6,559 nt of DNA from Oscillospiraceae bacterium (GTDB lineage Bacteria; Bacillota; Clostridia; Oscillospirales; Acutalibacteraceae). The stretch covers positions 1 to 6,559 of the forward strand of contig WQRM01000090.1 of the NCBI GenBank assembly GCA_009786735.1. Reading direction: 5' to 3'. Below, in pieces: positions 1-5,848 of this stretch; position 1 is the first letter of the stretch, and every line of letters starts with the position of its first letter. A program made the translations under genes and the position numbers. Under the pieces are notes generated by a model. That model searched no databases. It was not told the origin of the DNA and saw only the letters and a program-made list of their open reading frames with translations.

Positions 1-415
1 CGCCCGAGCCGATACGCACCAGCGGGAACATCACGTTGCGCAGTTTCAGCGGGACATACACACTGGCGTGCTGGACAGCATGACCCGCCTCGTGCGCGGC
101 GATGCACACCGAAGCGACGCTTGGGTTGTTATACACATTGGGGCTGAGGCGGATGGTTTTGGTGCGAGGGTCGTAGTGATCGCTGAGCTTGCCGTCATTG
201 CTCATTTCGACTTTCACGTCGTGAATGTTGTGGCGGTTGAGCATGCGAAGAGCAGTTTGGTGGCCGTTCAGCCCACGACTGTTGGGCACTTGCGACTGCT
301 GGCGATAGGCACGCTTGACCATGCCTTGCGCAACCAGCGAAAAAATCAGCGCGGGGATCATGAACAGCATAAATCCAAGATTCCACATGCCGCCCAACAT
401 CATTAACCAGTACAT
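1..415 (-). CDS. Neutral zinc metallopeptidase, YugP type (5' part, cut by window edge)
   Basis: This frame is open from an ATG at 415-413 to the left edge of the window, giving 138 codons with no stop. The predicted protein starts with a hydrophobic stretch (about residues 4-31), most likely a membrane anchor. Zinc-binding HEAGH lies at residues 108-112 (codons at 94-80), within the context AAHEAGHAVQH. This layout, an N-terminal membrane segment followed by a HEAGHAxQ motif near residue 110, is that of the Zn_peptidase_2 (YugP) family, whose members are usually about 220-230 residues, so roughly 90 residues lie outside the window. The family is predicted to be a membrane-bound zinc protease of unknown substrate. 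The start is supported by an AAAGGAGA ribosome binding site 7 nt upstream. It is the last gene of the cluster seen here and is separated from fmt by a palindromic repeat. The family call is confident; the cellular role is not known. Confidence 0.9.
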   Translation of the reverse strand, partial: MYWLMMLGGMWNLGFMLFMIPALIFSLVAQGMVKRAYRQQSQVPNSRGLNGHQTALRMLNRHNIHDVKVEMSNDGKLSDHYDPRTKTIRLSPNVYNNPSVASVCIAAHEAGHAVQHASVYVPLKLRNVMFPLVRIGSG

Positions 416-442
416 AAATTGTTCTCCTTTGTCGTTGTTCTT

Positions 443-518
443 GTGTAGGGGCAGTTATCAGCCGCCCGTGATTATATGGCGTGTGAGAGTAACGGGCGGC
501 AGATTGCCGCCCCTACAC
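443..518. repeat. Inverted pair of short palindromic repeats between fmt and the peptidase gene
   Basis: Arms 443-469 and 492-518 are imperfect reverse complements (23 of 27 positions match by eye), separated by a 22-nt loop. Each arm begins at its outer end with TGTAGGGGC and ends inward with GCCGCCCGT. The right arm also folds on itself: GGGCGGC (494-500), a 5-nt loop, then GCCGCCC (506-512). The left arm has lost most of that inner pairing. The fmt stop codon (515-513) lies inside the right arm. In the transcript the whole element can form one long GC-rich hairpin. No run of U follows it in the direction of transcription, so it does not look like an intrinsic terminator. It may instead affect mRNA stability or coupling to the downstream gene. 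A related copy lies inside priA at 3895-3920. Confidence 0.85.
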
Positions 519-1388
519 GCGCCTACCCCGCAAAAAATCTTCGCCGGTCATGGCTTTTTTACCAGCTTGCTGCACCTGCAGCAGCTCAACGAACTTGCCG
601 TCGCCACAGGGGATGTGCAATGGCGAATCGCCTGTTTCGAGCACACAGGTCTTGTGCACCTTCAGCGGCGTTCCCTCGAAGTCCATCGTCGCGCCCGGCC
701 AGGCGTTGAGCCCGCGCACGTGGTTATGCACTTGCTGTGCCGCGCGAGTGAAATCCATGGGCGACATGTCGCGGCTAAGCATGGGCGCGTGCGTCGCTTG
801 CGTGTGATCCTGCGGCGTGCGGGTGAGCGTGCCCTGTTGCAAGCGCGCGATTGTCCGCATTAGTGTGCCCGCGCCGAGCTCGCTTAGTCTGTCGTGCAGC
901 TCGCTTGCCGTCATATCATCGGGGATGGTGTACTTGTCCATCTCCAGTATATCGCCGGTGTCGATGCCTGCGTCCATCTGCTGGGTGGTGATGCCGGTCT
1001 CCGGCTCGCCGTTGAGCACCGCCCACTGGATGGGTCCTGCGCCGCGGTATTTCGGCAGCAGCGACGCATGGACGTTGATGCAGCCATGCGGGGGGATATC
1101 CAGCACCGTTTGCGGCAGGATTTTGCCGTAGGCCACCACGACGATGAGCTCCGGTGCGAGGTCGCGCAGTTGAGCGATTGCGCTGTCATCGCGCAGGGTA
1201 GCGGGCTGCAGCACGGGGATGCCGTGTTCCAGCGCACAAGCTTTCACCGGCGGCGGCGTGAGCTGCATGCGGCGACCCTGGGGTTTGTCGGGCTGGCAGA
1301 ACACAGCGGGAATGTCATGCCTGGCGGCGATGAGCGCCTGCAGGCACGGCACGGCGAACTGCGGTGTGCCCATGAAAACAATTCTCAA
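513..1388 (-). CDS. fmt: Methionyl-tRNA formyltransferase
   Basis: Fmt transfers a formyl group from 10-formyl-tetrahydrofolate to the amino group of initiator Met-tRNA in the cytoplasm. The 291-residue protein begins RIVFMGTPQFAVP, the family's N-terminal signature. The formyltransferase signature SLLPKYRGAGPIQWA lies at residues 109-123, and the expected catalytic residues are present: Asn105, His107 (NVHAS) and Asp143 (DAGIDTGD). A C-terminal tRNA-binding domain follows, from about residue 205 (SPMDFTRAAQQVHNHVRGLNAWPGA region). The start codon is TTG at 1388-1386, which places RIVFMGTP at the usual distance from the N-terminus. The first in-frame ATG (residue 6) would cut into the first strand. 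The gene begins 1 nt after the def stop. At 291 residues it is somewhat shorter than the usual 305-315, and its last codons and stop run into a palindromic repeat, so the final residues are probably trimmed. The functional call is secure. Confidence 0.96.
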   Translation of the reverse strand: MRIVFMGTPQFAVPCLQALIAARHDIPAVFCQPDKPQGRRMQLTPPPVKACALEHGIPVLQPATLRDDSAIAQLRDLAPELIVVVAYGKILPQTVLDIPPHGCINVHASLLPKYRGAGPIQWAVLNGEPETGITTQQMDAGIDTGDILEMDKYTIPDDMTASELHDRLSELGAGTLMRTIARLQQGTLTRTPQDHTQATHAPMLSRDMSPMDFTRAAQQVHNHVRGLNAWPGATMDFEGTPLKVHKTCVLETGDSPLHIPCGDGKFVELLQVQQAGKKAMTGEDFLRGRRV

Positions 1389-1389
1389 T

Positions 1390-1827
1390 TCATCTCATCC
1401 TATCTTTGAATACAATGCCATCCATGTGGTCGACTTCGTGCAGGAATGCCCGTGCTTTGAGGTCGCTGGCCTTGAAGATAAACCACTTGCCGTGGCGGTT
1501 TTGCGCCTTGATTTTCACCACCATCGGGCGAACGGTGTGCGCTCGCTCGCCGGGGAAGGACAAGCAGCCCTCCTCTTGCCGTTGGCGACCGCTGGTGGCA
1601 ATGACCTCCGGGTTGACCATCTCGATGAGCCCATCGCCGGTGTCAATCACGGCCACACGGCGCAGCACGCCCACCTGCACGGCCGCCAGACCGCAGCCTT
1701 CAGCCACGTTCATGGTGTGCGCGAGGTCGTCGATGAGCATCGCCAGCCGCTGGTCGAACTTCTCCACCGGGCGGCTTTTTTGGCGCAATATGGGGTCATC
1801 GCCCCTTACGATTTTTCGGATAGCCAA
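1390..1827 (-). CDS. def: Peptide deformylase
   Basis: Def removes the N-formyl group from nascent proteins as they leave the ribosome and is a metalloenzyme. The predicted 145-residue protein has all three family motifs: GCGLAAVQVG (residues 44-53), EEGCLSFPG (85-93, metal ligand Cys88) and HEVDHMDG (130-137, metal ligands His130 and His134, catalytic Glu131). The frame stays open upstream to 1947, but those extra 40 residues do not resemble deformylase. I chose the TTG at 1827-1825 because it gives the typical N-terminus (AIRKIVRGDDPILR) and has a consensus AGGAGG 7 nt upstream. The length fits the short clostridial form (145-160 residues). Its first 22 nt overlap the 3' end of the orphan ORF upstream, and its stop is 1 nt before the fmt start. 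Being adjacent to fmt is the classic arrangement and places both halves of the formyl-methionine cycle together. Confidence 0.95.
   Translation of the reverse strand: MAIRKIVRGDDPILRQKSRPVEKFDQRLAMLIDDLAHTMNVAEGCGLAAVQVGVLRRVAVIDTGDGLIEMVNPEVIATSGRQRQEEGCLSFPGERAHTVRPMVVKIKAQNRHGKWFIFKASDLKARAFLHEVDHMDGIVFKDRMR
1394..1401 (-). promoter_or_regulatory. Ribosome binding site supporting the TTG start of fmt
   Basis: AGGATGAG on the minus strand lies 5 nt upstream of the TTG at 1388-1386, within the last codons of def. The two ATG triplets nearby (in GGATGAGATGA) are out of frame with fmt and run into stops within a few codons, so TTG is the best start. Translation of fmt is probably coupled to termination at the def stop codon. 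Confidence 0.6.
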
Positions 1828-2333
1828 GTTGTGTCCTCCTCGGAGTATGGTATGTCGCGGATGATGCAGCCGTTGATATACTTGCCGGCGTAAGTGTCCC
1901 AAGACACAGTGACTTTTGAGAAAATCAGTTCGACTTCGTGAAAACAAAAGTGAACGGTTGCAGTGTAATTTCCATCGAGCATTTGCGTGTAGTTTGCTAC
2001 GTGCTCAATGGGACAATCGGACATGTCTTCTGCAGCGAAACGGGCGTACTCATTCAGCTTCAGAATGTGTGGCTGCACAGTAGTAACTATGTTATCGCAA
2101 AATTCTTGCATTCCAAGATGTTTGATATGCACAATGCGGCAATGCGCAAACACGACCTCGGCCTCATTCACAAACATGGCGGTCGAGTGAGAGTTCTGCG
2201 AATTTTCGGACGGTACAATCCAGCTGTAGATTGAACATACCAAGTTATTGCCCTGCCATGCTGCTCGGCGAACGTAAACATCGTGAAAATCCCCCAAATG
2301 TTGCAGTTCGTCAACGGAACGATAAGTTGCCAT
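1806..2333 (-). CDS. Unrecognised 175-residue protein between priA and def
   Basis: I do not recognise this protein. It starts at an ATG (2333-2331) with GGAG 5 nt upstream, 25 nt after the priA stop, and ends 22 nt inside def. No signal peptide, membrane segment or enzymatic motif is visible. The pattern is of alternating hydrophobic and polar residues, suggesting a mainly beta, soluble cytoplasmic protein. It has Phe-His-Asp at residues 16-18 (DFHDVYVRRAAW), NSQNS at 44-48 and six scattered cysteines (33, 65, 79, 107, 130, 156) that are not in zinc-finger spacing. The overall look recalls uncharacterised clostridial orphan or immunity-like proteins, but that is a loose impression. Its base composition (about 46% GC for 1921-2280) is lower than that of priA (about 63% in a counted sample), and it interrupts the usual priA-def junction, so it is probably a late arrival. 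The last 7 codons overlap def, and its C-terminal tail is read from the def leader. Confidence 0.75.
   Translation of the reverse strand: MATYRSVDELQHLGDFHDVYVRRAAWQGNNLVCSIYSWIVPSENSQNSHSTAMFVNEAEVVFAHCRIVHIKHLGMQEFCDNIVTTVQPHILKLNEYARFAAEDMSDCPIEHVANYTQMLDGNYTATVHFCFHEVELIFSKVTVSWDTYAGKYINGCIIRDIPYSEEDTTWLSEKS
1834..1840 (-). promoter_or_regulatory. Strong ribosome binding site that fixes the TTG start of def
   Basis: AGGAGGA on the minus strand, with 7 nt between the AGGAGG core and the TTG at 1827-1825. It lies inside the coding end of the preceding orphan ORF, where it is read in frame as part of the residues SEED. Confidence 0.8.
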
Positions 2334-2342
2334 GGGTTCTCC

Positions 2343-2363
2343 AATTCATAATTCATAATTATG
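2343..2363. repeat. 7-bp tandem repeat (AATTCAT, AATTCAT, AATTATG) at the priA/orphan junction
   Basis: Two exact AATTCAT units (2343-2349, 2350-2356) are followed by a near copy, AATTATG (2357-2363). CATAATTATG (2354-2363) is itself a perfect 10-bp palindrome. The repeat overlaps the priA stop codon (2361-2359) and fills most of the 25-nt gap before the orphan ORF. It is far more AT-rich than the surrounding operon and may mark an insertion boundary. It could in principle act as a weak promoter, but I see no matching -35 element. Confidence 0.8.
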
Positions 2364-4791
2364 CATTATCTTGGGCGTTCATGTCGGCCCAGACGGTGAC
2401 TTCGCTGAATGTGCCGGTTTTGCCAAAGGTGATGAGGATTTCGCTCACCATGCGGCGAAAAGTGGCGGTGTTGCGGCACTTGAGCAGCAACCGCCAGCGA
2501 TACTTCTTGTTCACGCGGCTCACGCGCGCGGGCATCGGGCCGAGCACGATGAGCTTCTCCCCGGGATATTGCTTCACTTGGTCGAGCAGGAACTTTGCGC
2601 CGGCTTTCACGAGCTGCTCGTTTTCGCCGGTTACGCCCAGCATGCACAGGTCGCAGTAGGGCGGGTAGGTCATGAGTTTGCGCATGCGGATTTCGCCGTC
2701 GAAAAACGCGGGATAATCTTGCTGCGCGGCCTGCATAATCACTTCGTTGAAGGGGTTGATGGTTTGGATGTAAGCCACGCCGGGGTGCTCTCCCCTGCCT
2801 GCGCGGCCTGCCACTTGCGTGAGCAGTGCGAAACTGCGCTCAAGGGCGCGGTAGTCGTCGAAGTACAGCTGTTGGTCGATGTTCACCACGCCGACGAGGG
2901 TGACGTTGGCGAAGTCTAGCCCTTTGGCGACCATCTGCGTGCCCACGAGGATGTCGAAGTCATGCGCAGCAAACTGGGCGAGGATTTCCTCCCGCGCGTG
3001 CTTTTGTGCTGTCGAGTCAGCGTCCATGCGGGCAACGCGGGCGTTGGGCAGCAAGCGAGCGAGTTCGTCCACCAGCTTTTGCGTGCCAGCGCCGCCAAAA
3101 CGCATGGTGAGCTTGCCGCAGCCGGGGCATTTTTCGGGCGCGGGACGCGTGTGCCCGCAATAGTGGCACAACATGCGCTGCCCTGCCATGTGGTAGGCAA
3201 GCGAAATGCTGCATTGGTCACAGGTGATCACCTGCTTGCAGCCGGTGCAAGTGAGATAGGTGCTAAAACCGCGGCGGTTCATCAGCAAGATCGCTTGGCG
3301 GCCAGCGGCGATGTGCTCCTCCAATGCCGCAAGCAGTTCGCGGCTGAGCAGATTTTCCTGGCTAAGCAGGTCAACCGTGCGGATTTCGGGCAAGTTCGCG
3401 CTGCCGTAGCGCCCAGGCAACACTTCAAGTTGATAGCGCCCGGCTTTGGCAGCGGCGTAGCTCTCAACCGCAGGCGTGGCGCTGCTGAGCAGCAGCAGTG
3501 CGCCGTGTTGCTTGGCGCGCGCACGAGCCACGTCACGCGCGTGATAACGCGGCGATTGCTCTGACTTATAGGTATGCTCGTGCTCCTCGTCCAAGACGAT
3601 TAGGCCGATGTTTTGCAGCGGCGCGAACACAGCACTGCGTGTGCCCAGCACGATGCGTGCTTGCCCATTGCGGGCGCGTTGCCAGGCTTGTGTGCGCTCG
3701 CCAACACTGCGCGAGCTGTGCAGCAGAACAACATCATCACCATAGCGCGATGTGAAAATCCCCAGCATCTGCGGGGTGAGCGCGATTTCCGGCACGAGCA
3801 CCAGCGCGGTTTTGCCCTGCGCGAGCACATCGTCGATGAGCTTGAGATACACGCTGGTTTTGCCTGAACCGGTCACGCCGAATAACAGTGCCGGTGTAGG
3901 GGTGGCGGGCGCGCCACCCGGGAGGATTGATTTTCGCAGGTTCTCATAGGCGGCTTGCTGCGCGGGCGTGAGATGGATTTTCGCTGGGGGGGAGCAATTC
4001 CCCTCCGTGGAGGGGTGGCCGCCGCAGGCGGACGGGGTGGTTGCCAATAACACATCCCGCTTCACCAGTGCAGTCACCACAGCGCTCGTCACGCCGCAGT
4101 AGCCGCACAGCTCCTGCATGTCTGCGGCGTTGTTTTCACGCAGAAAGTCCACCACGAGCTGCTGCTTGGGCGTGAGCTGCCCCAGCTCGCCGTCCGCGAG
4201 GGCGTAGACCGTTTTGGCGCGCGCTTGGCTTTGCTGCACAGCGTCGGTTTGCCGCAGCAGATAGCCTTTTTCAGCCAACTGCTCGGGCAAGGTTGAGTCT
4301 GCGGGCAACTTGCAGCGCTTGAGCAAATCCTCCCGCTTGGTGAAGGGATTTCTCGCCGCACGCAGCTTCTTCACCAGCATGAGCTCGCGTTCATCGAGGA
4401 GGCTGTCAGGCGGGCAATCGTCGGGCGGCAGCGCGCAGTAAAGCACGTGCATCTGGTGGCGCAATCCGGCGGGCACCATGGCGCAATAGGCCTCATAGAG
4501 CGTGCAGAACGTCGTCTCCTTCAGCCATGGGATGAGCGCAACTAAGTCTGCGGGCAAGGTGGCAGGGGCCCCTGCACAGTCCAGCACACTGGTGATTGCC
4601 TTCGCCTTGGCGGCAGGCGGGTTGTTGTGCAGATTCAGCACCACGCCAACGCGCGGCTTGCCTGCGCCAAAGGGTACTTTCACCCGCGCGCCGGGCTGCA
4701 CGCGCATGTTCGCCGGCACAGCATAATCAAACGCCTTATCGTAATGATAAGCCGTTCCCTCCACTGCCACTGCGGCGAACCAGTGCGTCAT
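2359..4791 (-). CDS. priA: Primosomal protein N' (replication restart helicase PriA)
   Basis: PriA recognises stalled forks, unwinds DNA 3' to 5' and directs reloading of the replicative helicase. The 810-residue protein has an N-terminal DNA-binding region (VEGTAYHYDKAFDYAVP, residues 10-26), a central winged-helix linker, and a superfamily 2 helicase core. Core motifs are Walker A GVTGSGKTS (305-313), DEEH (401-404), SSATP (436-440), GTQMVAKGLDF (617-627) and QVAGRAGRG (659-667). All eight zinc-binding cysteines are present (515, 518, 524, 527, 542, 545, 555, 558). The length matches Gram-positive PriA (about 805 in B. subtilis). The ATG start directly abuts the rpoZ TAG with no gap and has only a weak, distant purine stretch, so it is probably translated by coupling to rpoZ. 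Two palindromic repeats are read in frame in the linker before Walker A (about residues 250-266 and 291-299), a stretch that does not resemble ordinary PriA. Confidence 0.97.
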   Translation of the reverse strand: MTHWFAAVAVEGTAYHYDKAFDYAVPANMRVQPGARVKVPFGAGKPRVGVVLNLHNNPPAAKAKAITSVLDCAGAPATLPADLVALIPWLKETTFCTLYEAYCAMVPAGLRHQMHVLYCALPPDDCPPDSLLDERELMLVKKLRAARNPFTKREDLLKRCKLPADSTLPEQLAEKGYLLRQTDAVQQSQARAKTVYALADGELGQLTPKQQLVVDFLRENNAADMQELCGYCGVTSAVVTALVKRDVLLATTPSACGGHPSTEGNCSPPAKIHLTPAQQAAYENLRKSILPGGAPATPTPALLFGVTGSGKTSVYLKLIDDVLAQGKTALVLVPEIALTPQMLGIFTSRYGDDVVLLHSSRSVGERTQAWQRARNGQARIVLGTRSAVFAPLQNIGLIVLDEEHEHTYKSEQSPRYHARDVARARAKQHGALLLLSSATPAVESYAAAKAGRYQLEVLPGRYGSANLPEIRTVDLLSQENLLSRELLAALEEHIAAGRQAILLMNRRGFSTYLTCTGCKQVITCDQCSISLAYHMAGQRMLCHYCGHTRPAPEKCPGCGKLTMRFGGAGTQKLVDELARLLPNARVARMDADSTAQKHAREEILAQFAAHDFDILVGTQMVAKGLDFANVTLVGVVNIDQQLYFDDYRALERSFALLTQVAGRAGRGEHPGVAYIQTINPFNEVIMQAAQQDYPAFFDGEIRMRKLMTYPPYCDLCMLGVTGENEQLVKAGAKFLLDQVKQYPGEKLIVLGPMPARVSRVNKKYRWRLLLKCRNTATFRRMVSEILITFGKTGTFSEVTVWADMNAQDNA
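3895..3920. repeat. Palindromic repeat copy inside priA, related to the fmt-proximal pair
   Basis: The plus strand reads TGTAGGGG, TGGC, GGGCGC, GCCA, CCCG. GGGTGGCG (3900-3907) pairs perfectly with CGCCACCC (3912-3919) across a 4-nt loop. The first eight bases are identical to the outer ends of the repeats at 444-451 and 510-517. Where the right-arm copy near fmt has a C-G pair in the stem, this one has T-A, so pairing is kept. In priA it is translated as PGGAPATPT (about residues 291-299), just before Walker A. Confidence 0.7.
3996..4042. repeat. Double-hairpin repeat element read in frame inside priA
   Basis: The 47-bp stretch holds two adjacent perfect hairpins: CCCCTCC-GT-GGAGGGG (4000-4015) and CCGCC-GCA-GGCGG (4019-4031), bounded by AATT on the left and GACGGGGTGGTT on the right. 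From memory this resembles a dispersed intergenic repeat seen in many clostridial genomes (AATTCCCCTCC..GGAGGGGTGGC..GACGGGGTGG); I cannot verify that here. It encodes PriA residues of about 250-266, a Ser/Pro/Gly/Thr-rich linker between the winged-helix region and the helicase core. Confidence 0.7.
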
Positions 4792-5001
4792 CTATGCGTT
4801 GCGCGCTTCTTCCGACTCCAGCACGGCATAGTTGTCGCTCAAAAAGTCGTTGAGCGACAGCGTCACCGGCTTCGTCGGCAGGCTGCGGCGGTCGGCCTCG
4901 GCATCGTTGACCAGGCTGCGGGCATGTTTTGCCACGGCAGTCACCAGCGAATAGCGGCTGACATTTTTGTTGAGAATCGGGCGGACGTCTACGTTAAGCA
5001 T
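4792..5001 (-). CDS. rpoZ: DNA-directed RNA polymerase omega subunit
   Basis: Omega is the small subunit that helps fold and hold beta' in RNA polymerase. The 69-residue protein carries the family's core RYSLVTAVAKHAR (residues 16-28), followed by a helical stretch and a segment (KPVTLSLNDFLSDNYAVLE) like that used by clostridial omegas. Length fits the short Firmicutes form. The ATG at 5001-4999 is supported by GAGG about 9 nt upstream, which overlaps the end of gmk. An earlier ATG 7 nt upstream reads into a stop after four codons. It lies 6 nt after gmk, as in the usual gmk-rpoZ pair, and its TAG is followed immediately by the priA ATG. Confidence 0.93.
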   Translation of the reverse strand: MLNVDVRPILNKNVSRYSLVTAVAKHARSLVNDAEADRRSLPTKPVTLSLNDFLSDNYAVLESEEARNA

Positions 5002-5007
5002 CGTTCA

Positions 5008-5598
5008 TTACCTCGTCAAAATAGTTTTATCTTTTAGCATTTCTGCACGGATAATCGCTTGGAAGTCTGCGGCGGCATCGGCGAGCACGCAGTTGCGGAT
5101 GATATAGTCAAAGCCGGGCGCGTGGGTGAGTTCTTCACGCGCGATGGCAATGCGGCGTTCGATGTCTTCGGGCGTGTTGGTGCGGCGATCAATCAAGCGC
5201 TGGCGCAGCACCGCAAGGCTTGGCGGAACCAAGAACACACGCACACAATCGGGATACTGCGCGGCGATGCTGGCGGCACCCTCCACCTCAATTTCGAGCA
5301 CCACGGTGTTGCCTGCGGCGAGCTGTGCGTCCACGGCATCCTTCGGCGTGCCGTAGTATTCGCCGTTATACATGGTATGCTCCAAAATCGCGCCATTTGC
5401 CAGCTTTTGCTCAAATTTTGCATGCGTGGTGAAGTGATAGTGCACGCCGTCGAGCTCGCCGGGTCGCGGTTTGCGCGTGGTGAGTGAGATCGACAGCGCA
5501 ATCTCTTCGCCGCGCGCGATCACCTGTTGCAGCAGGCTATCTTTGCCGCTGCCGGATGGTCCGCTGAGGACGATGAGCAAGCCGTTATTCGTCGTCAT
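5008..5598 (-). CDS. gmk: Guanylate kinase
   Basis: Gmk phosphorylates GMP to GDP with ATP, an essential step in GTP supply, in the cytoplasm. The 196-residue protein has a P-loop GPSGSGKDS (residues 13-21), the GMP-binding block TTRKPRPGELDGVHYHF (40-56), and the EYYGTPK motif (80-86) that contacts the guanine nucleotide. EIEVEGA (102-108) stands where EIDVQGA is more common, a conservative change. RRTNTPEDIERRI (138-150) is the lid and adenine-binding region. Length is typical. The ATG at 5598-5596 follows a consensus AGGAGG with a 6-nt spacer, and the first 14 nt overlap the end of remA, suggesting coupling. The remA-gmk-rpoZ order is standard for Firmicutes. Confidence 0.97.
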   Translation of the reverse strand: MTTNNGLLIVLSGPSGSGKDSLLQQVIARGEEIALSISLTTRKPRPGELDGVHYHFTTHAKFEQKLANGAILEHTMYNGEYYGTPKDAVDAQLAAGNTVVLEIEVEGAASIAAQYPDCVRVFLVPPSLAVLRQRLIDRRTNTPEDIERRIAIAREELTHAPGFDYIIRNCVLADAAADFQAIIRAEMLKDKTILTR

Positions 5599-5839
5599 GG
5601 TTGACCTCCTGTCCTAATCTTGTGGCGAGGGTTTCGGCCTGCAGGTAGCTGAGCACCACATGTCCGCTGTCGAGCACGAGCACACACTTGGTTTTGCGCC
5701 CATGTGTGGCGTCGATGAGCATGCCGCTTGCCTTGGCCTCTTGGGTGATGCGGCGCACGGGCTGGCTGTCGGGCGAAAGCGCCGCCAGCACACGCGCGGT
5801 GTTCAGTAGGTTGCCAAAGCCGATGTTGAGCAGTTGCAT
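5585..5839 (-). CDS. remA: RemA/YlzA family regulator (DUF370)
   Basis: This 84-residue protein matches the RemA family throughout: it begins LLNIGFGNLLNTARVLA (residues 3-19), continues SPDSQPVRRITQEAKASGMLIDAT (22-45), and ends with SGHVVLSYLQAETLATRL (58-75). In Bacillus subtilis RemA is a ring-forming DNA-binding protein that activates biofilm-matrix and osmoprotection genes; in other Firmicutes its targets are mostly unknown. Here it lies just upstream of gmk, as in B. subtilis, and overlaps it by 14 nt. The ATG at 5839-5837 has AGGAG about 6 nt upstream, a site that overlaps the stop codon of the phosphotransferase gene. The family call is firm; a role in biofilm control here is only by analogy. 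Confidence 0.92.
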   Translation of the reverse strand: MQLLNIGFGNLLNTARVLAALSPDSQPVRRITQEAKASGMLIDATHGRKTKCVLVLDSGHVVLSYLQAETLATRLGQEVNHDDE

Positions 5840-5848
5840 AAAAATCTC

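Noticed and set aside
471..476. A perfect TATAAT on the minus strand in the loop of the palindrome, as a promoter for the zinc peptidase gene
   Set aside because: At 16-18 nt upstream the sequence is GC-only (CCGCCC-like), with no -35 match and no extended -10, and the start would lie inside the hairpin. A chance match in a short AT-rich loop is as likely.
443..518. Intrinsic terminator after fmt
   Set aside because: The hairpin is strong, but no T-tract follows it in the direction of transcription and the stem includes the fmt stop codon.
1828..1947. A 40-residue N-terminal extension of peptide deformylase
   Set aside because: The extra residues do not resemble deformylase, they lie in another gene's coding region, and a consensus AGGAGG points to the TTG at 1827.
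2168..2356. Alternative 62-codon minus-strand frame starting in the tandem repeat upstream of the orphan ORF
   Set aside because: It is out of frame with the longer ORF, which has the better-placed ribosome binding site and a protein-like sequence; the short one has no recognisable features.
2371..3564. Long plus-strand open frames opposite priA (about 180 and 200 codons), and similar ones opposite fmt and def
   Set aside because: They lie antisense to genes with complete family motifs, have no ribosome binding sites or recognisable domains, and are expected from GC-rich codon use.
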